Part shown: piece by piece, positions 15,942-24,132 of the stretch | Layout: the number at the start of each line of letters is the position of its first letter | Position numbering within the stretch: position 1 is the stretch's first letter | Position numbers and translations under genes: made by a program | DNA from: Phycisphaerales bacterium | GTDB taxonomy: Bacteria > Planctomycetota > Phycisphaerae > Phycisphaerales > UBA1924 | DNA length: 61,617 nucleotides | Reading direction: 5' to 3' | Assembly (NCBI GenBank): GCA_022072615.1 | Contig: JAJVHS010000063.1 | Location: forward strand, 1 to 61,617 | Notes under the pieces: model-generated | The model's input: the letters and a program-made list of their open reading frames with translations, nothing else | Told to the model about the DNA's origin: nothing | Database searches by the model: none

Positions 15942-17950
15942 CCTCACTCTCCCGTTACCACACGCTCTACGAATCGCTGCGGAGCCGCCAGACACGCCCG
16001 CCGGTGTACCACGGGCTCGACAAGCTCGTCGGTCGCGCTCTCATGAGGCTGCGCACGCGCGGCATCACCCGCTCCTGGCTGCGCTCGCAGGCCCAAGAGA
16101 TCGATGCGCTCGCCCCCGAGCTCCGCTCGATCTCCCAGCCCGCTCTCCGGTCCCGCGTTGACGAGATCCGAGCCGCCTTCGCCCGGGCCGATCAGAAACC
16201 CGAGCAGGTCCGAGCAGGCCTGGCAATCGTCCGGGAGATCGCCCGCCGCGAAACCGGCGAGGAGGCGTACCTCGTCCAGCTCATGGGCGCGCTGGCGCTC
16301 TACCACGGCCGCATCATCGAGATGGCCACCGGCGAAGGAAAGACCCTCACCGGCTCCATCGCCGCCGCCCTCATCGCCTGGAAGCGCCGCCGCCTCCACG
16401 TCCTCACCGTCAACGACTACCTCGCCTCCCGCGACGCCGACAGCCGAGCCGCCATCTACCGCTTCTGCGGCCTCTCCGTCGGCGCCATCGTCCAGGAAAC
16501 CGACGAACGCGAACGACCCGCCATCTACCAGCGCTCCATCGTCTACGGCACCCCCAAGCAGATCACCGCCGACTGGCTCCGGGATCAGATCCGCCTCGGC
16601 CGCGTCAACACGGCCTGGAACGGACGCCAGCAGATCACCATGAACCTCGACGGCCGCGCCGGCCCCAACCCCGGGCCGATGATCCCCGGTCTCTTCGCCG
16701 CGCTGGTTGATGAAGCTGACGCCGTCCTCATCGACGAAGGCGTCGTCCCCCTCATCATCGCCCGCAGCCGGCGCCAGGACGACATGGCCGAGGTCTACCT
16801 CCAGGCCGCCAGGATCGCGTCAAAGCTCGACGAAGGACCCGACTACGCCATCGACCACCTCCGCCGACGAGCCGAGCTCAAGCGCCGCGGCCTCGTCCGA
16901 GCCGAGCAGGCCTGGTCCGAGCTGGCCGAGCCCATCTGGCGAGCCGCCCGGCGCGCCGAGGAACTCGTCCGCCAGGCCCTCATCGCCCGTCACTGCTACG
17001 TCCGGGGCAAGCAGTACGAGATCGTCGAGGGCAAGGTCGTCATCGTCGACGAGTACACCGGCCGCTTCCTCCCCGACCGTTCGTGGGAGCACGGGCTCCA
17101 CCAGGCCGTCGAAGCCAAGGAGGGCCTCGAGGTCACCGCCGACCGCGAAACCCTCGCTCGGATGAGCTTCCAGAAGTTCTTCCGCACCTACCCGTTCCTC
17201 GCGGGCATGACGGGCACCGCCGCCGACGCCACCGCCGAGATGGAAGCCGTCTACCAGCGACCGGTCGTCGTCATCCCGACGCACCGCCCGGTGATCCGCG
17301 AGTCTCGCCCGCAGAGGGTCTTCCGCACCGCCGAGGCCAAGTGGCTGGCCATCGTGGACGCGGTTGTCGAGGCCAACACCCGCGGTCAGCCGGTCCTCGT
17401 CGGCACCCGGTCGATCGCCGCTTCCGAGCTCATGAGCCGCCTGCTCACCGCCCGGGGGATCGATCACAAGGTTCTCAACGCCAACTTCGACAAGGAAGAA
17501 GCGACGCTCATCTCCCAGGCCGGTCGGGGCGCCAACGAAAAAGCGGGCATCCGGGCGGCCGTGACCGTCGCCACCAACATGGCCGGCCGTGGAACCGACA
17601 TCAAGCCCGACACCCCGGCGCTCGCCGCCGGCGGCTTGCTCGTGATCCTGACGGAGATGCACGGCGCCAAGCGAATCGATCGCCAGTTCATGGGGCGGGC
17701 CGGACGCCAAGGAGACCCCGGGGCCTCCCAGGTTTTCGTCTCGCTCCAGGACGAACTGCTCCTCCGCCATGCCCCGTACGCCGGTCGCCTGCTCGCCATC
17801 CGGCGCGGCGCTGCCGAGCTCAGATCGACCCGGTTCACCCGCGGACTGTTCCGATGGGCCCAGCGAAACTCCGAGGCCCGCGACCGCCGAAGCCGCGAGG
17901 GTGTTCTCCGACAGGACGATTGGATGGAAAAGTACCTTCCGGGAGCCTGA
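15938..17950 (+). CDS. SecA-like ATPase (shortened SecA paralogue)
   Basis: 670 aa against roughly 850-950 for housekeeping SecA. Core motor motifs are intact: Walker A 'ATGEGKTLTGS' at about 130-140, 'VNDYLASRDADS', Walker B 'LVDEADAVLIDEG', 'VDEYTGRFLPDRSWEHGLHQ', 'GMTGTAADA', 'VATNMAGRGTDIKPD', and motif VI 'QFMGRAGRQGDPGASQVF'. The protein stops soon after the second motor domain. The helical wing is reduced, and the C-terminal linker with the CxC...CH zinc tail for SecB and lipid binding is absent. Start 15938 is chosen over 15893, which would add a Cys-rich non-homologous stretch. It is encoded with HlyD and M50 proteins, suggesting a dedicated motor. Confidence 0.85.
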   Translation: MTSLSRYHTLYESLRSRQTRPPVYHGLDKLVGRALMRLRTRGITRSWLRSQAQEIDALAPELRSISQPALRSRVDEIRAAFARADQKPEQVRAGLAIVREIARRETGEEAYLVQLMGALALYHGRIIEMATGEGKTLTGSIAAALIAWKRRRLHVLTVNDYLASRDADSRAAIYRFCGLSVGAIVQETDERERPAIYQRSIVYGTPKQITADWLRDQIRLGRVNTAWNGRQQITMNLDGRAGPNPGPMIPGLFAALVDEADAVLIDEGVVPLIIARSRRQDDMAEVYLQAARIASKLDEGPDYAIDHLRRRAELKRRGLVRAEQAWSELAEPIWRAARRAEELVRQALIARHCYVRGKQYEIVEGKVVIVDEYTGRFLPDRSWEHGLHQAVEAKEGLEVTADRETLARMSFQKFFRTYPFLAGMTGTAADATAEMEAVYQRPVVVIPTHRPVIRESRPQRVFRTAEAKWLAIVDAVVEANTRGQPVLVGTRSIAASELMSRLLTARGIDHKVLNANFDKEEATLISQAGRGANEKAGIRAAVTVATNMAGRGTDIKPDTPALAAGGLLVILTEMHGAKRIDRQFMGRAGRQGDPGASQVFVSLQDELLLRHAPYAGRLLAIRRGAAELRSTRFTRGLFRWAQRNSEARDRRSREGVLRQDDWMEKYLPGA

Positions 17951-18185
17951 CTCGGAGTTGGGGCAATCTTGCGTGGGCCCCAATGTTCGTAAAACGATAG
18001 GGTAATTCGGCCAGATGCGCTCGGTTTCCGCGATCGGCTCCAAAAAACTCGTAGAAACGCGCAAAACTGTTGTACAAAGCGGTCCAGCTTGATAACTTCA
18101 TCGTCTCAGGAGTCGTGTGCTTGGGAGTTTCCGCCTCCCCAGCACTCGTGGATGAGATTGGGTTCGCACACATAGGAAGAGGGAT

Positions 18186-18830
18186 ATGAGAGCACTTACA
18201 TTCGCGGCCTTCGGGCTGACGCTTGCTGCCTCAACGGCGGTTGGCGGGTTGACCTCAGTGGAGTCGTCAGCGATTGAAATCCCATCGCTCACGCTCCCTG
18301 TCGACAACCAGTGGACCGGCGACTACGGCACCCGTGCCAACAAGACGCCGGACAAGGACTGGGGCTTCGTGACGCTCGCCAACGGCGGGCCCAGCGACAC
18401 GGTCTGGCTCGACGAAACTTGGACCGGCGGTCTCGAAGAGAACATCATCGAGATCACCCTCATCGGCGGTCGCGAGGTCTCGACGGACACGACGATCAAC
18501 ATCAACAAGCAGGTGCAGAACCTCTCCGGCTTTACTTGGACCGGCTTCACGATGACGCTCTCCACCCTGGGTGGGAACGTCAACGTGCTCTCGAGCACGT
18601 CGCCCGACTACTCGTCGGTCGTCATCAGCAACAACAACACGCCCACGGTCACCATGACCTACTCGGGCGGCGCTGTCGTGGATCCTGACTTCGCTGACTT
18701 CAACTTCAGCTTCATGATCCCGCTGACCAGCATCTGGACGTTCACGATCACGCAGACCGCGGTCCCCGCGCCCGCGTCGGCCGTCCTCGTCGGCGCTGCG
18801 GGCCTCGTCGCTCTCCGCCGCCGCCGCTGA
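18186..18830 (+). CDS. Secreted PEP-CTERM-type protein
   Basis: 214 aa with a signal peptide (residues 1-20) and a Thr/Ser/Asn-rich beta body. The C-terminal sorting tripartite signal is 'VPAPASAVLVGAAGLVALR' followed by an Arg cluster: short motif, hydrophobic helix, basic end. Such tails are recognised by exosortase-type sorting enzymes; none is encoded in the window. A GAGGG SD precedes the ATG. It follows the SecA-like gene by 235 bp on the same strand, with only a weak inverted repeat between them, so co-transcription or client status is possible but unproven. Confidence 0.75.
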   Translation: MRALTFAAFGLTLAASTAVGGLTSVESSAIEIPSLTLPVDNQWTGDYGTRANKTPDKDWGFVTLANGGPSDTVWLDETWTGGLEENIIEITLIGGREVSTDTTININKQVQNLSGFTWTGFTMTLSTLGGNVNVLSSTSPDYSSVVISNNNTPTVTMTYSGGAVVDPDFADFNFSFMIPLTSIWTFTITQTAVPAPASAVLVGAAGLVALRRRR

Positions 18831-18858
18831 TCGTTTGGATCGACCTGAACCCTCGACA

Positions 18859-18891
18859 GGCCCGGTGAGTCACCGGGCCTTGTCTTTTTTT
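18859..18891 (+). terminator. Intrinsic terminator after the PEP-CTERM gene
   Basis: A perfect 10-bp stem GGCCCGGTGA/TCACCGGGCC (18859-18868 with 18870-18879), followed by TTGTC and a run of seven T's. Confidence 0.85.
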
Positions 18892-18908
18892 GCCGGCTGC
18901 CCGCCCGC

Positions 18909-19898
18909 TCAACGCGGCTCGCACGTGACCACCAGCAGGTCAAGGTCTTGCCGCGGCCTGATCACGCACTGAGCCGAGCACGCCGCGGGCAGCAGCGCCG
19001 TGTTTCCGCGCTGCACCTCAACCGATCCGCCCGGGCCGGCGAGCGTCCCCTTGCCATCGAGCACCACCAGCGCCGTCATGGCGTCCGTTCCGGGAAACTC
19101 CGCACGCGTCCGCGCTCGCTCGACACGAAAGAACTCCGTCTCCACCAGCAACCCGCGCTCGCGACCGGCTTCCAGCCGAGTCGCGTCCGGCGCCGGCCCG
19201 AACTCGATGCACTCAAGCGCCTGGGAGATGTGCAGCTCGCGCCCGGTCCGTCCCCAGTCGTACACCCGGAAGGTTGTATCGCTGGGCGTCTGAACCTCCG
19301 CGACCAGCACGCCGGCTCCCAGCGCGTGGCACGTCCCGCTGGGAAGGTTGTGGCACTCGCCGACCACCGCGGGAACCGCGACCAGGTCGTTCACCGCGGT
19401 GCCCTCGGTGATGTGCCGCTGGAGGGTCGCGCGATCAACTCCCGCGCGGATGCCTTTGTAGATCACCGCGCCCGGCTCCGCGTCGAGGATGATCCAGCAT
19501 TCGGTCTTGAGGTGCGCGTCCGGGTGCGCCGACGCGAACGCCGGGCTCGGGTGTACCTGGACCGAGAGGTTCTCCCGAGCATCCAGAAACTTGATCAGCA
19601 GGGGAAGACCGCCCGACTCTGTTCGCCGCGCACGGCCCAGCAGCGACGCGCCCCACGCGTCCAGCGCGTCGTGCACCGTCTTCCCGGCGAGCGGCCCGTT
19701 GACAATCGTCGATCGCGCCGCGCCGCCCCCCGCACCCGACACCGACGTGGACGCGAGGTCCGCCAGTTCCCAACTCTCGCCGATCATCGCACCGGGCTGG
19801 AGCTTCTTGCCGAATCGTTCCAGGCGCCGCCCGCCCCAGACCTTCTCCATCAGGATGGGCGCAAGCACAAGCGGATACGGGCTGCTCAACACGCGCAT
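18909..19898 (-). CDS. manA: Mannose-6-phosphate isomerase, class I (ManA-like)
   Basis: 329 aa, cupin-fold zinc enzyme interconverting mannose-6-phosphate and fructose-6-phosphate. Visible features: 'PILMEKVWGGRRLERFGK' at the N-terminus, 'GESWELADL', the zinc-binding 'LSVQVHPSPAFA' with its downstream 'KTECWIILDAEPGA', and 'LPSGTCHALGAGVLVAEVQ' with the second His. The length fits the short Bacillus-type class I enzymes. It may feed mannose nucleotide-sugar synthesis. GGAGAG abuts the ATG, which is close for a normal SD. Confidence 0.88.
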   Translation of the reverse strand: MRVLSSPYPLVLAPILMEKVWGGRRLERFGKKLQPGAMIGESWELADLASTSVSGAGGGAARSTIVNGPLAGKTVHDALDAWGASLLGRARRTESGGLPLLIKFLDARENLSVQVHPSPAFASAHPDAHLKTECWIILDAEPGAVIYKGIRAGVDRATLQRHITEGTAVNDLVAVPAVVGECHNLPSGTCHALGAGVLVAEVQTPSDTTFRVYDWGRTGRELHISQALECIEFGPAPDATRLEAGRERGLLVETEFFRVERARTRAEFPGTDAMTALVVLDGKGTLAGPGGSVEVQRGNTALLPAACSAQCVIRPRQDLDLLVVTCEPR

Positions 19899-19933
19899 CT
19901 CTCCATCGCACCGGGTTCAGAACCAGGATGGGG

Positions 19934-20473
19934 TCAGCGGATCATGCCCGACAGGTTGCCCTGGAACGCGATCTTGCCGTTGACCATGCCCTGCGCGGAA
20001 CTGGTGAAGCGCCGCTTCCCGAGCTTGATCTCGTCGCACAGGACGTAAAAGGTGTCCCCCGGCTTGACCATGTTCCGGAACGACACCTCTTCGATGCGCA
20101 GGAAGACCACCAGGCTCGGCCCGGGGCTGACGCGCGACTTGAACAGGTACGCGGCGAACTGCGCCGCGGTCTCGACCATCAGGACGCCGGGGAACATGGG
20201 CTGCGAGGGGAAGTGGCCCGGAACCCAGAACTCATCGTCGCGCACGTACTTGCACGCGACGCCCTGCAGGCGCGTGGGATGCTCCCACACGATGTGGTCG
20301 ACCAGGCTCATCACCCCGCGATGAGGAATGAACTGCTCGAGCCGGTCCCGCGAGTAAATCCGGGCGTTCAGGTCGATGCCCGAAAGGTCGAAAAGAGGCT
20401 GGTGAGTCGCATCCCCGGCGTCAAGATGCCTCTCCTGGTCGAGTGACGTCTGCTCACTCGCTCTTGGGAGCAT
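19934..20473 (-). CDS. FabZ/FabA-like 3-hydroxyacyl-ACP dehydratase
   Basis: 179 aa, hot-dog fold. The dehydratase signature is clear: 'EQFIPHRGVMSLVDHI', then 'VPGHFPSQPMFPGVLMVETAAQ' with catalytic His in GHFP and Glu in MVE. A 45-residue N-terminal extension precedes the fold. The ATG at 20473 lies inside the end of the upstream histone-like gene (20-nt overlap), indicating coupling. Probable role is dehydration in fatty-acid or lipid synthesis. It is not next to other fab genes, so it may be a specialised paralogue rather than the housekeeping FabZ. Confidence 0.82.
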   Translation of the reverse strand: MLPRASEQTSLDQERHLDAGDATHQPLFDLSGIDLNARIYSRDRLEQFIPHRGVMSLVDHIVWEHPTRLQGVACKYVRDDEFWVPGHFPSQPMFPGVLMVETAAQFAAYLFKSRVSPGPSLVVFLRIEEVSFRNMVKPGDTFYVLCDEIKLGKRRFTSSAQGMVNGKIAFQGNLSGMIR

Positions 20474-20636
20474 TGCGAACCTCCAGGATCTTTTCACGGA
20501 CCTGCTGGGCCGCCTCCTTGATGTCCTGCATGGCCTTGCGCACGCGGGTCCCCGCGGCCTGGTTCCCGCCCATCGCCTTGTGATAGTCTTCCTTCACGTC
20601 CGCGAGCAGCTTCTCGATGGTTTCAAATGCGTCCAC
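20454..20636 (-). CDS. Histone H1-like small basic protein (Hc1 type)
   Basis: 60 aa. The pattern 'MDAFETIEKLLADVKEDYHK' followed by 'AAGTRVRKAMQDIKEAAQ' and 'VREKILEVRNAPKSE' matches the small Hc1-like histone H1 family of bacterial nucleoid proteins: alternating Lys/Arg and Ala/Glu helices, no membrane segment. The start is the GTG at 20636 because AGGAGG lies 5 nt upstream; the GTG two codons earlier overlaps that SD. Expected to bind DNA in the cytoplasm. The 3' end overlaps the FabZ-like gene. Confidence 0.7.
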   Translation of the reverse strand: MDAFETIEKLLADVKEDYHKAMGGNQAAGTRVRKAMQDIKEAAQQVREKILEVRNAPKSE

Positions 20637-20757
20637 GGGCACCTCCTGACCGGCAGGGAGTTCCCTCGGCGGTCACGCAAGAGTCTTGCCCCCCTCCGCG
20701 ATCCGGGCAAGCGGAATCGGTCCAAACAGAACCCGATTCCGACGGTACTTGCACAAA

Positions 20758-21738
20758 CTACTTCGCGACCTGGGGAATTCCACGTTCCAGGTGCTCCAAT
20801 GCCGCCTTCATGTACTTGGGATGGCCTTCGTGCTCCAGAAACGCCGGTGCGCAGGCGGCCATGAGCACGCGCCGCAGCATCGCCAGTTCCGGGTACGAGT
20901 CATCCACCGCCAGGCCGCGCTGCCTCCGGAGCTGGGCCAGCACCGACACGGGCTTGATGCCGTAAAGCAGTTCCGGCTTCGCCCAGTAGAGCCGTTCGAG
21001 GTACAGGGCATCCTCGATCCAGTGTCCCGGGTGCACGAGCGCCATGTCGATCAGCACCGCCCCGTTCCGCGGGGCGCTCGTTCCCGAGTGCGGCCCGGGC
21101 CGGCGCAGGGCGTTGCCCGGGTGGACGTCGCCGTGGCACCACACGCAGATTTTCCGGCGTTCCCACCGGGCGAGCATCGCCGGCAGGTGCTTCTGAACCC
21201 GCTTGATCGCCTCGTTCCATCGCTGGGAGTCCGGCACCGCGCCGTCCCGAGCCAGGTGCCGGGCTTTGTCGATCAGCTTCTCCCACTCGTGCGGAGGAGA
21301 GGTCTGTTCGACCGGCCGGCAGCGGCCGGCGGCATCCTGAAAATCCGCCACCGCGACGAGAAGGTCGCGGATCGCGGTCTCGTTGTGCTCGTCGGCGAGG
21401 GTCGGGCCCGCGAGCCGCTCGACGACCAGCCACGCGAGCTCGTAGTTCCCAAGCGCGGACCCGGCCGCGAGCACGCGCGGGGTCGGGAGGTTCTCGACCC
21501 GCTCGGATTGCGACAGGCCCACCGTCCATTCGAGTTCAACCGGGCCGACCGGGAGCTTCACCAGCACCGGCACCGGCGGCCCGTCCTCGGAGATCCAGGT
21601 CGAGAAACCCGTCGCGGCCCCCGAATGCTGCCAGCCGTTGTGGAACCACTCGATCGGGCCGAGACGTCCCTGGCAGTGATCCCGCAGCGCCGGCCCGAGC
21701 GAAACTCCAAGCGACTCCGAGTTGGCCGGCAAGTTCAC
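20758..21738 (-). CDS. Phosphotransferase (APH/choline-kinase fold) family protein
   Basis: 326 aa. A kinase-like small-molecule phosphotransferase, shown by the Brenner motif 'VWCHGDVHPGNALRRPG' (catalytic Asp and Asn) and the metal-binding 'AVLIDMALVHPGHWIEDALY'. An N-terminal lobe has a Lys in 'VPVLVKLPV'. The substrate cannot be assigned; choline, amino-sugar, antibiotic and protein substrates all occur in this fold. The start is GTG with only a distant GAGG upstream, so the exact N-terminus is uncertain. Confidence 0.78.
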   Translation of the reverse strand: MNLPANSESLGVSLGPALRDHCQGRLGPIEWFHNGWQHSGAATGFSTWISEDGPPVPVLVKLPVGPVELEWTVGLSQSERVENLPTPRVLAAGSALGNYELAWLVVERLAGPTLADEHNETAIRDLLVAVADFQDAAGRCRPVEQTSPPHEWEKLIDKARHLARDGAVPDSQRWNEAIKRVQKHLPAMLARWERRKICVWCHGDVHPGNALRRPGPHSGTSAPRNGAVLIDMALVHPGHWIEDALYLERLYWAKPELLYGIKPVSVLAQLRRQRGLAVDDSYPELAMLRRVLMAACAPAFLEHEGHPKYMKAALEHLERGIPQVAK

Positions 21739-21890
21739 GGGTCCAGGTCCTCGCGGGGGTTGGGGGCGATTCTCCGGGCTTCAGCGTACCGCGCGGAAGC
21801 CGTGGCGGTCGAAACCATACAAGGCCGCGCCCCGCGGGTCATCCTTGAAGCTTCACGCCCTCGCAACAATCTTCGTCCGTCCGGCCGGAT

Positions 21891-21896
21891 TATCGT
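21891..21896 (+). promoter_or_regulatory. -10-like box, leaderless start candidate (alkaline phosphatase)
   Basis: TATCGT, 6 nt before the ATG at 21903, with no SD. No clear Pho-box repeat was seen upstream. Confidence 0.45.
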
Positions 21897-21902
21897 TCCA
21901 CC

Positions 21903-23366
21903 ATGGACCTGCACGCGACGACAGGCATGGACACCAGACTTTCGGTCGGCCGCCGCGGGTTTCTCGCGGCGGGAGCGGGGGCCGCGATGGCCGCCGCCGG
22001 GCTCAGCGCACCGGCGTACGCTCGGCCCGCTCGTCCGTCACGACCCCGAGCCCCGCGGGCTCGGAATGTGATCTTCATGGTCGCCGACGGCATGAGCGCC
22101 GGCACGCTGACCATCGCGGACTCGGTGCGGCGGATGCGCGACGGCAAGGCGTCGGCGTGGTGCACCCTGTGGGAGCGTCCGGGGGCACGGCGGACCGCGC
22201 AGAAAACCCAGTGCGCCGATGCGTTCGTCACGGATTCCGCCGCGGCGGCCGCGGCGTGGGGGTGCGGATTCTCGTGCAACACCGGTGTGCTGAACGTCAC
22301 CCCCGACGGCCGCCAGCGGCTCCCCATCCTCGCCCATGCCCGGCAGTGCGGGAAGGCGACCGGCGTCGTGACCACCACGCGCGTGACCCACGCCACCCCC
22401 GCCGGCTTCTGCGTCAACATCCCGCACCGCGATCTCGAGGACGCGATCGCCGAGCAGATGCTCGAGCGCGGGTTCGATGTCATGCTCGGCGGCGGCGCCA
22501 AGCACTTCCCTCCCGAACTGATCGCGAGGTACCCGAACCTCAAGGTGGTCCGCACGGCGGAGGAACTCCGCGCCGCGCCCCCGGGGCGGCTGCTGGGCAT
22601 CTTCAGCCGTGATCACATCCCCCACGTGGTCGACCGTACCGAGAAGATCCCGACGCTCGAGGCCATGTCGGCCGCGGCGCTCGACCGCCTGGCGGTCGCC
22701 CCCGAGGGCTTCGTCCTCCAGATCGAGGGCGGGCGGGTCGATCACGCCGCGCACGACAACGACGCCGTCTCGCTGGTGCACGAGCAGCTCGAGTTCGACC
22801 GCACGCTCGAGCACGTGATGCAGTGGATGGAAGGCCGCGACGACACGCTGCTGATCGTCACCACGGACCACGGCAACGCCAACCCCGGCCTCACGCTCTA
22901 CGGCAGGCGTGGCGAGGAGAGCCTCCACCGGCTGCTCAAGGGCACGCGCTCGTTCGAGACGATGCTGGCCCGCATCGCCCGCGGCCGCAAGGAACGCGAG
23001 CTCGGCAGAGTGATCTCGGAGGTCGTCGAGGAAGGTACCGGCGTGGCGCTCGAGACCACCGAGGTGAACATGCTCGCCTCGGTGCTCCAGTCGCAGCGGG
23101 TCATGCCGTTCCGCGACGCCAACAACGCCACCAGCGTGCTGGGGTCGATCCTGGCGTCGACCTTCGGCGTCGCCTTCACCAGCCCCAATCACACGTCCGA
23201 CATGGTCGAGCTGACCTCGCTCGGCCCTGGCAGTGACGCACTCCGTCCCGTGATGCACAACAACGAGGTGTGGCAGGTGCTCGTGCAGGCGATGTGCCTC
23301 GAGCCCGCGCGGCTGCTCCCCGGGATGGACCAGCTCATCAGGCTCAACCGCGTCGAGGGTGACTGA
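21903..23366 (+). CDS. Alkaline phosphatase (PhoA superfamily), Tat-exported
   Basis: 487 aa. A Tat-type signal 'GRRGFLAAGAGAAMAAAG' follows a short N-terminal stretch. The metal and active-site pattern is visible: 'RNVIFMVADGMSAGTL' (metal Asp), 'DAFVTDSAAAAAAWG' with the nucleophile Ser, 'GGRVDHAAHDNDA' (His/Asp metal ligands), 'LIVTTDHGNANPG', and a late 'NHTSDMVEL'. It releases phosphate from phosphomonoesters in the periplasm. The stop is 10 bp from the convergent lipoprotein gene with no visible terminator between them. Confidence 0.88.
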   Translation: MDLHATTGMDTRLSVGRRGFLAAGAGAAMAAAGLSAPAYARPARPSRPRAPRARNVIFMVADGMSAGTLTIADSVRRMRDGKASAWCTLWERPGARRTAQKTQCADAFVTDSAAAAAAWGCGFSCNTGVLNVTPDGRQRLPILAHARQCGKATGVVTTTRVTHATPAGFCVNIPHRDLEDAIAEQMLERGFDVMLGGGAKHFPPELIARYPNLKVVRTAEELRAAPPGRLLGIFSRDHIPHVVDRTEKIPTLEAMSAAALDRLAVAPEGFVLQIEGGRVDHAAHDNDAVSLVHEQLEFDRTLEHVMQWMEGRDDTLLIVTTDHGNANPGLTLYGRRGEESLHRLLKGTRSFETMLARIARGRKERELGRVISEVVEEGTGVALETTEVNMLASVLQSQRVMPFRDANNATSVLGSILASTFGVAFTSPNHTSDMVELTSLGPGSDALRPVMHNNEVWQVLVQAMCLEPARLLPGMDQLIRLNRVEGD

Positions 23367-23376
23367 CCCTGGCCGT

Positions 23377-24117
23377 TCAGCCGTTCCCGGCCGGCGCCGA
23401 TTCGTCGGCGGACCGGCCTGTCGCCCCCGGATCGGCCGGAGCGGGTTGTGCCGATTGTGGCTCCGACGGGGCGGGCGCTTCGGTCGCCGGGCCGGGCTCG
23501 GCATCCGACGGGCGATTCTCGAGCTTGCGCTGGATGTCCCTGGCGATGCGGCCGGCCAGTCGCCGGTCGGGCTCGAGCTCCACGGTGTACGTCGGAAACT
23601 TGCCGGCGGCCGCGAGCTCGGGATCGCGCGTGAACGTGCTCTGGTTGATCGACTTGGTGTTGACCCGCCAGCCCGGCCGCTGAACACGCTCAACCGTCAC
23701 CGAAACGGTCGCCACGACCGGGCCCGCGTAGTCGCGCAGATCAACGTTCGGCGCCGCCTTCGCGGCGGCCGGGTCACGCTTGGCGACGGGGGTTTCCTCT
23801 CCGGCCGGAACGAACTCGACGCGCACGAACCGTCGCTGGCGGTTGATGAAGTCTTCCCACTCCTGGTCGGCACCGGACTGTTCGAGGTCCCACGGCGTCG
23901 CGAACCCCGAGCTGGGTTTCATCGCCGTGGTGATCACGCCCGAAGCAGCGTCCACGCGGTCGAGCGTCAGGTTGAGCTCCCGCAGCGATTCACGCGTGGC
24001 CTCGAACGCATCGGGGTACTGGCCCGCGGCGATGGCGACGTTGGGGTCGGTCGGGGTCGAACACCCCGAGCACGCCAGCACCCCCGCCAGCCCCAGGATC
24101 ACGGTGAATCGCATCAT
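23377..24117 (-). CDS. Predicted lipoprotein of unknown function
   Basis: 246 aa. Lipoprotein signal with lipobox 'ACSGC' (Cys19). The mature part has a 'YPDAFEATRESLRELNLTLD' helix and a conserved-looking beta region ending in 'SINQSTFTRDPELAAAGKF'. The C-terminus is Pro/Ala/Glu-rich and low-complexity. No family recognised. Probably envelope-anchored. ATG codons at 24117 and 24114 are both possible; a TACGCT box lies 7 nt before the first and there is no SD. It lies 15 bp downstream of plsC and may be co-transcribed with it. Confidence 0.65.
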   Translation of the reverse strand: MMRFTVILGLAGVLACSGCSTPTDPNVAIAAGQYPDAFEATRESLRELNLTLDRVDAASGVITTAMKPSSGFATPWDLEQSGADQEWEDFINRQRRFVRVEFVPAGEETPVAKRDPAAAKAAPNVDLRDYAGPVVATVSVTVERVQRPGWRVNTKSINQSTFTRDPELAAAGKFPTYTVELEPDRRLAGRIARDIQRKLENRPSDAEPGPATEAPAPSEPQSAQPAPADPGATGRSADESAPAGNG

Positions 24118-24124
24118 GACGATC

Positions 24125-24130
24125 AGCGTA
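24125..24130 (-). promoter_or_regulatory. -10-like box, leaderless start candidate (lipoprotein)
   Basis: TACGCT on the minus strand, 7 nt before the ATG at 24117. It overlaps the plsC stop region. Confidence 0.35.
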
Positions 24131-24132
24131 CC

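Noticed and set aside
17958..17983. Inverted repeat TTGGGGC/GCCCCAA after the SecA-like gene as a terminator
   Set aside because: Only 7 bp with a 12-nt loop and no T-run.
21740..21902. Pho box upstream of the alkaline phosphatase
   Set aside because: No pair of CTGTCAT-like direct repeats could be seen.
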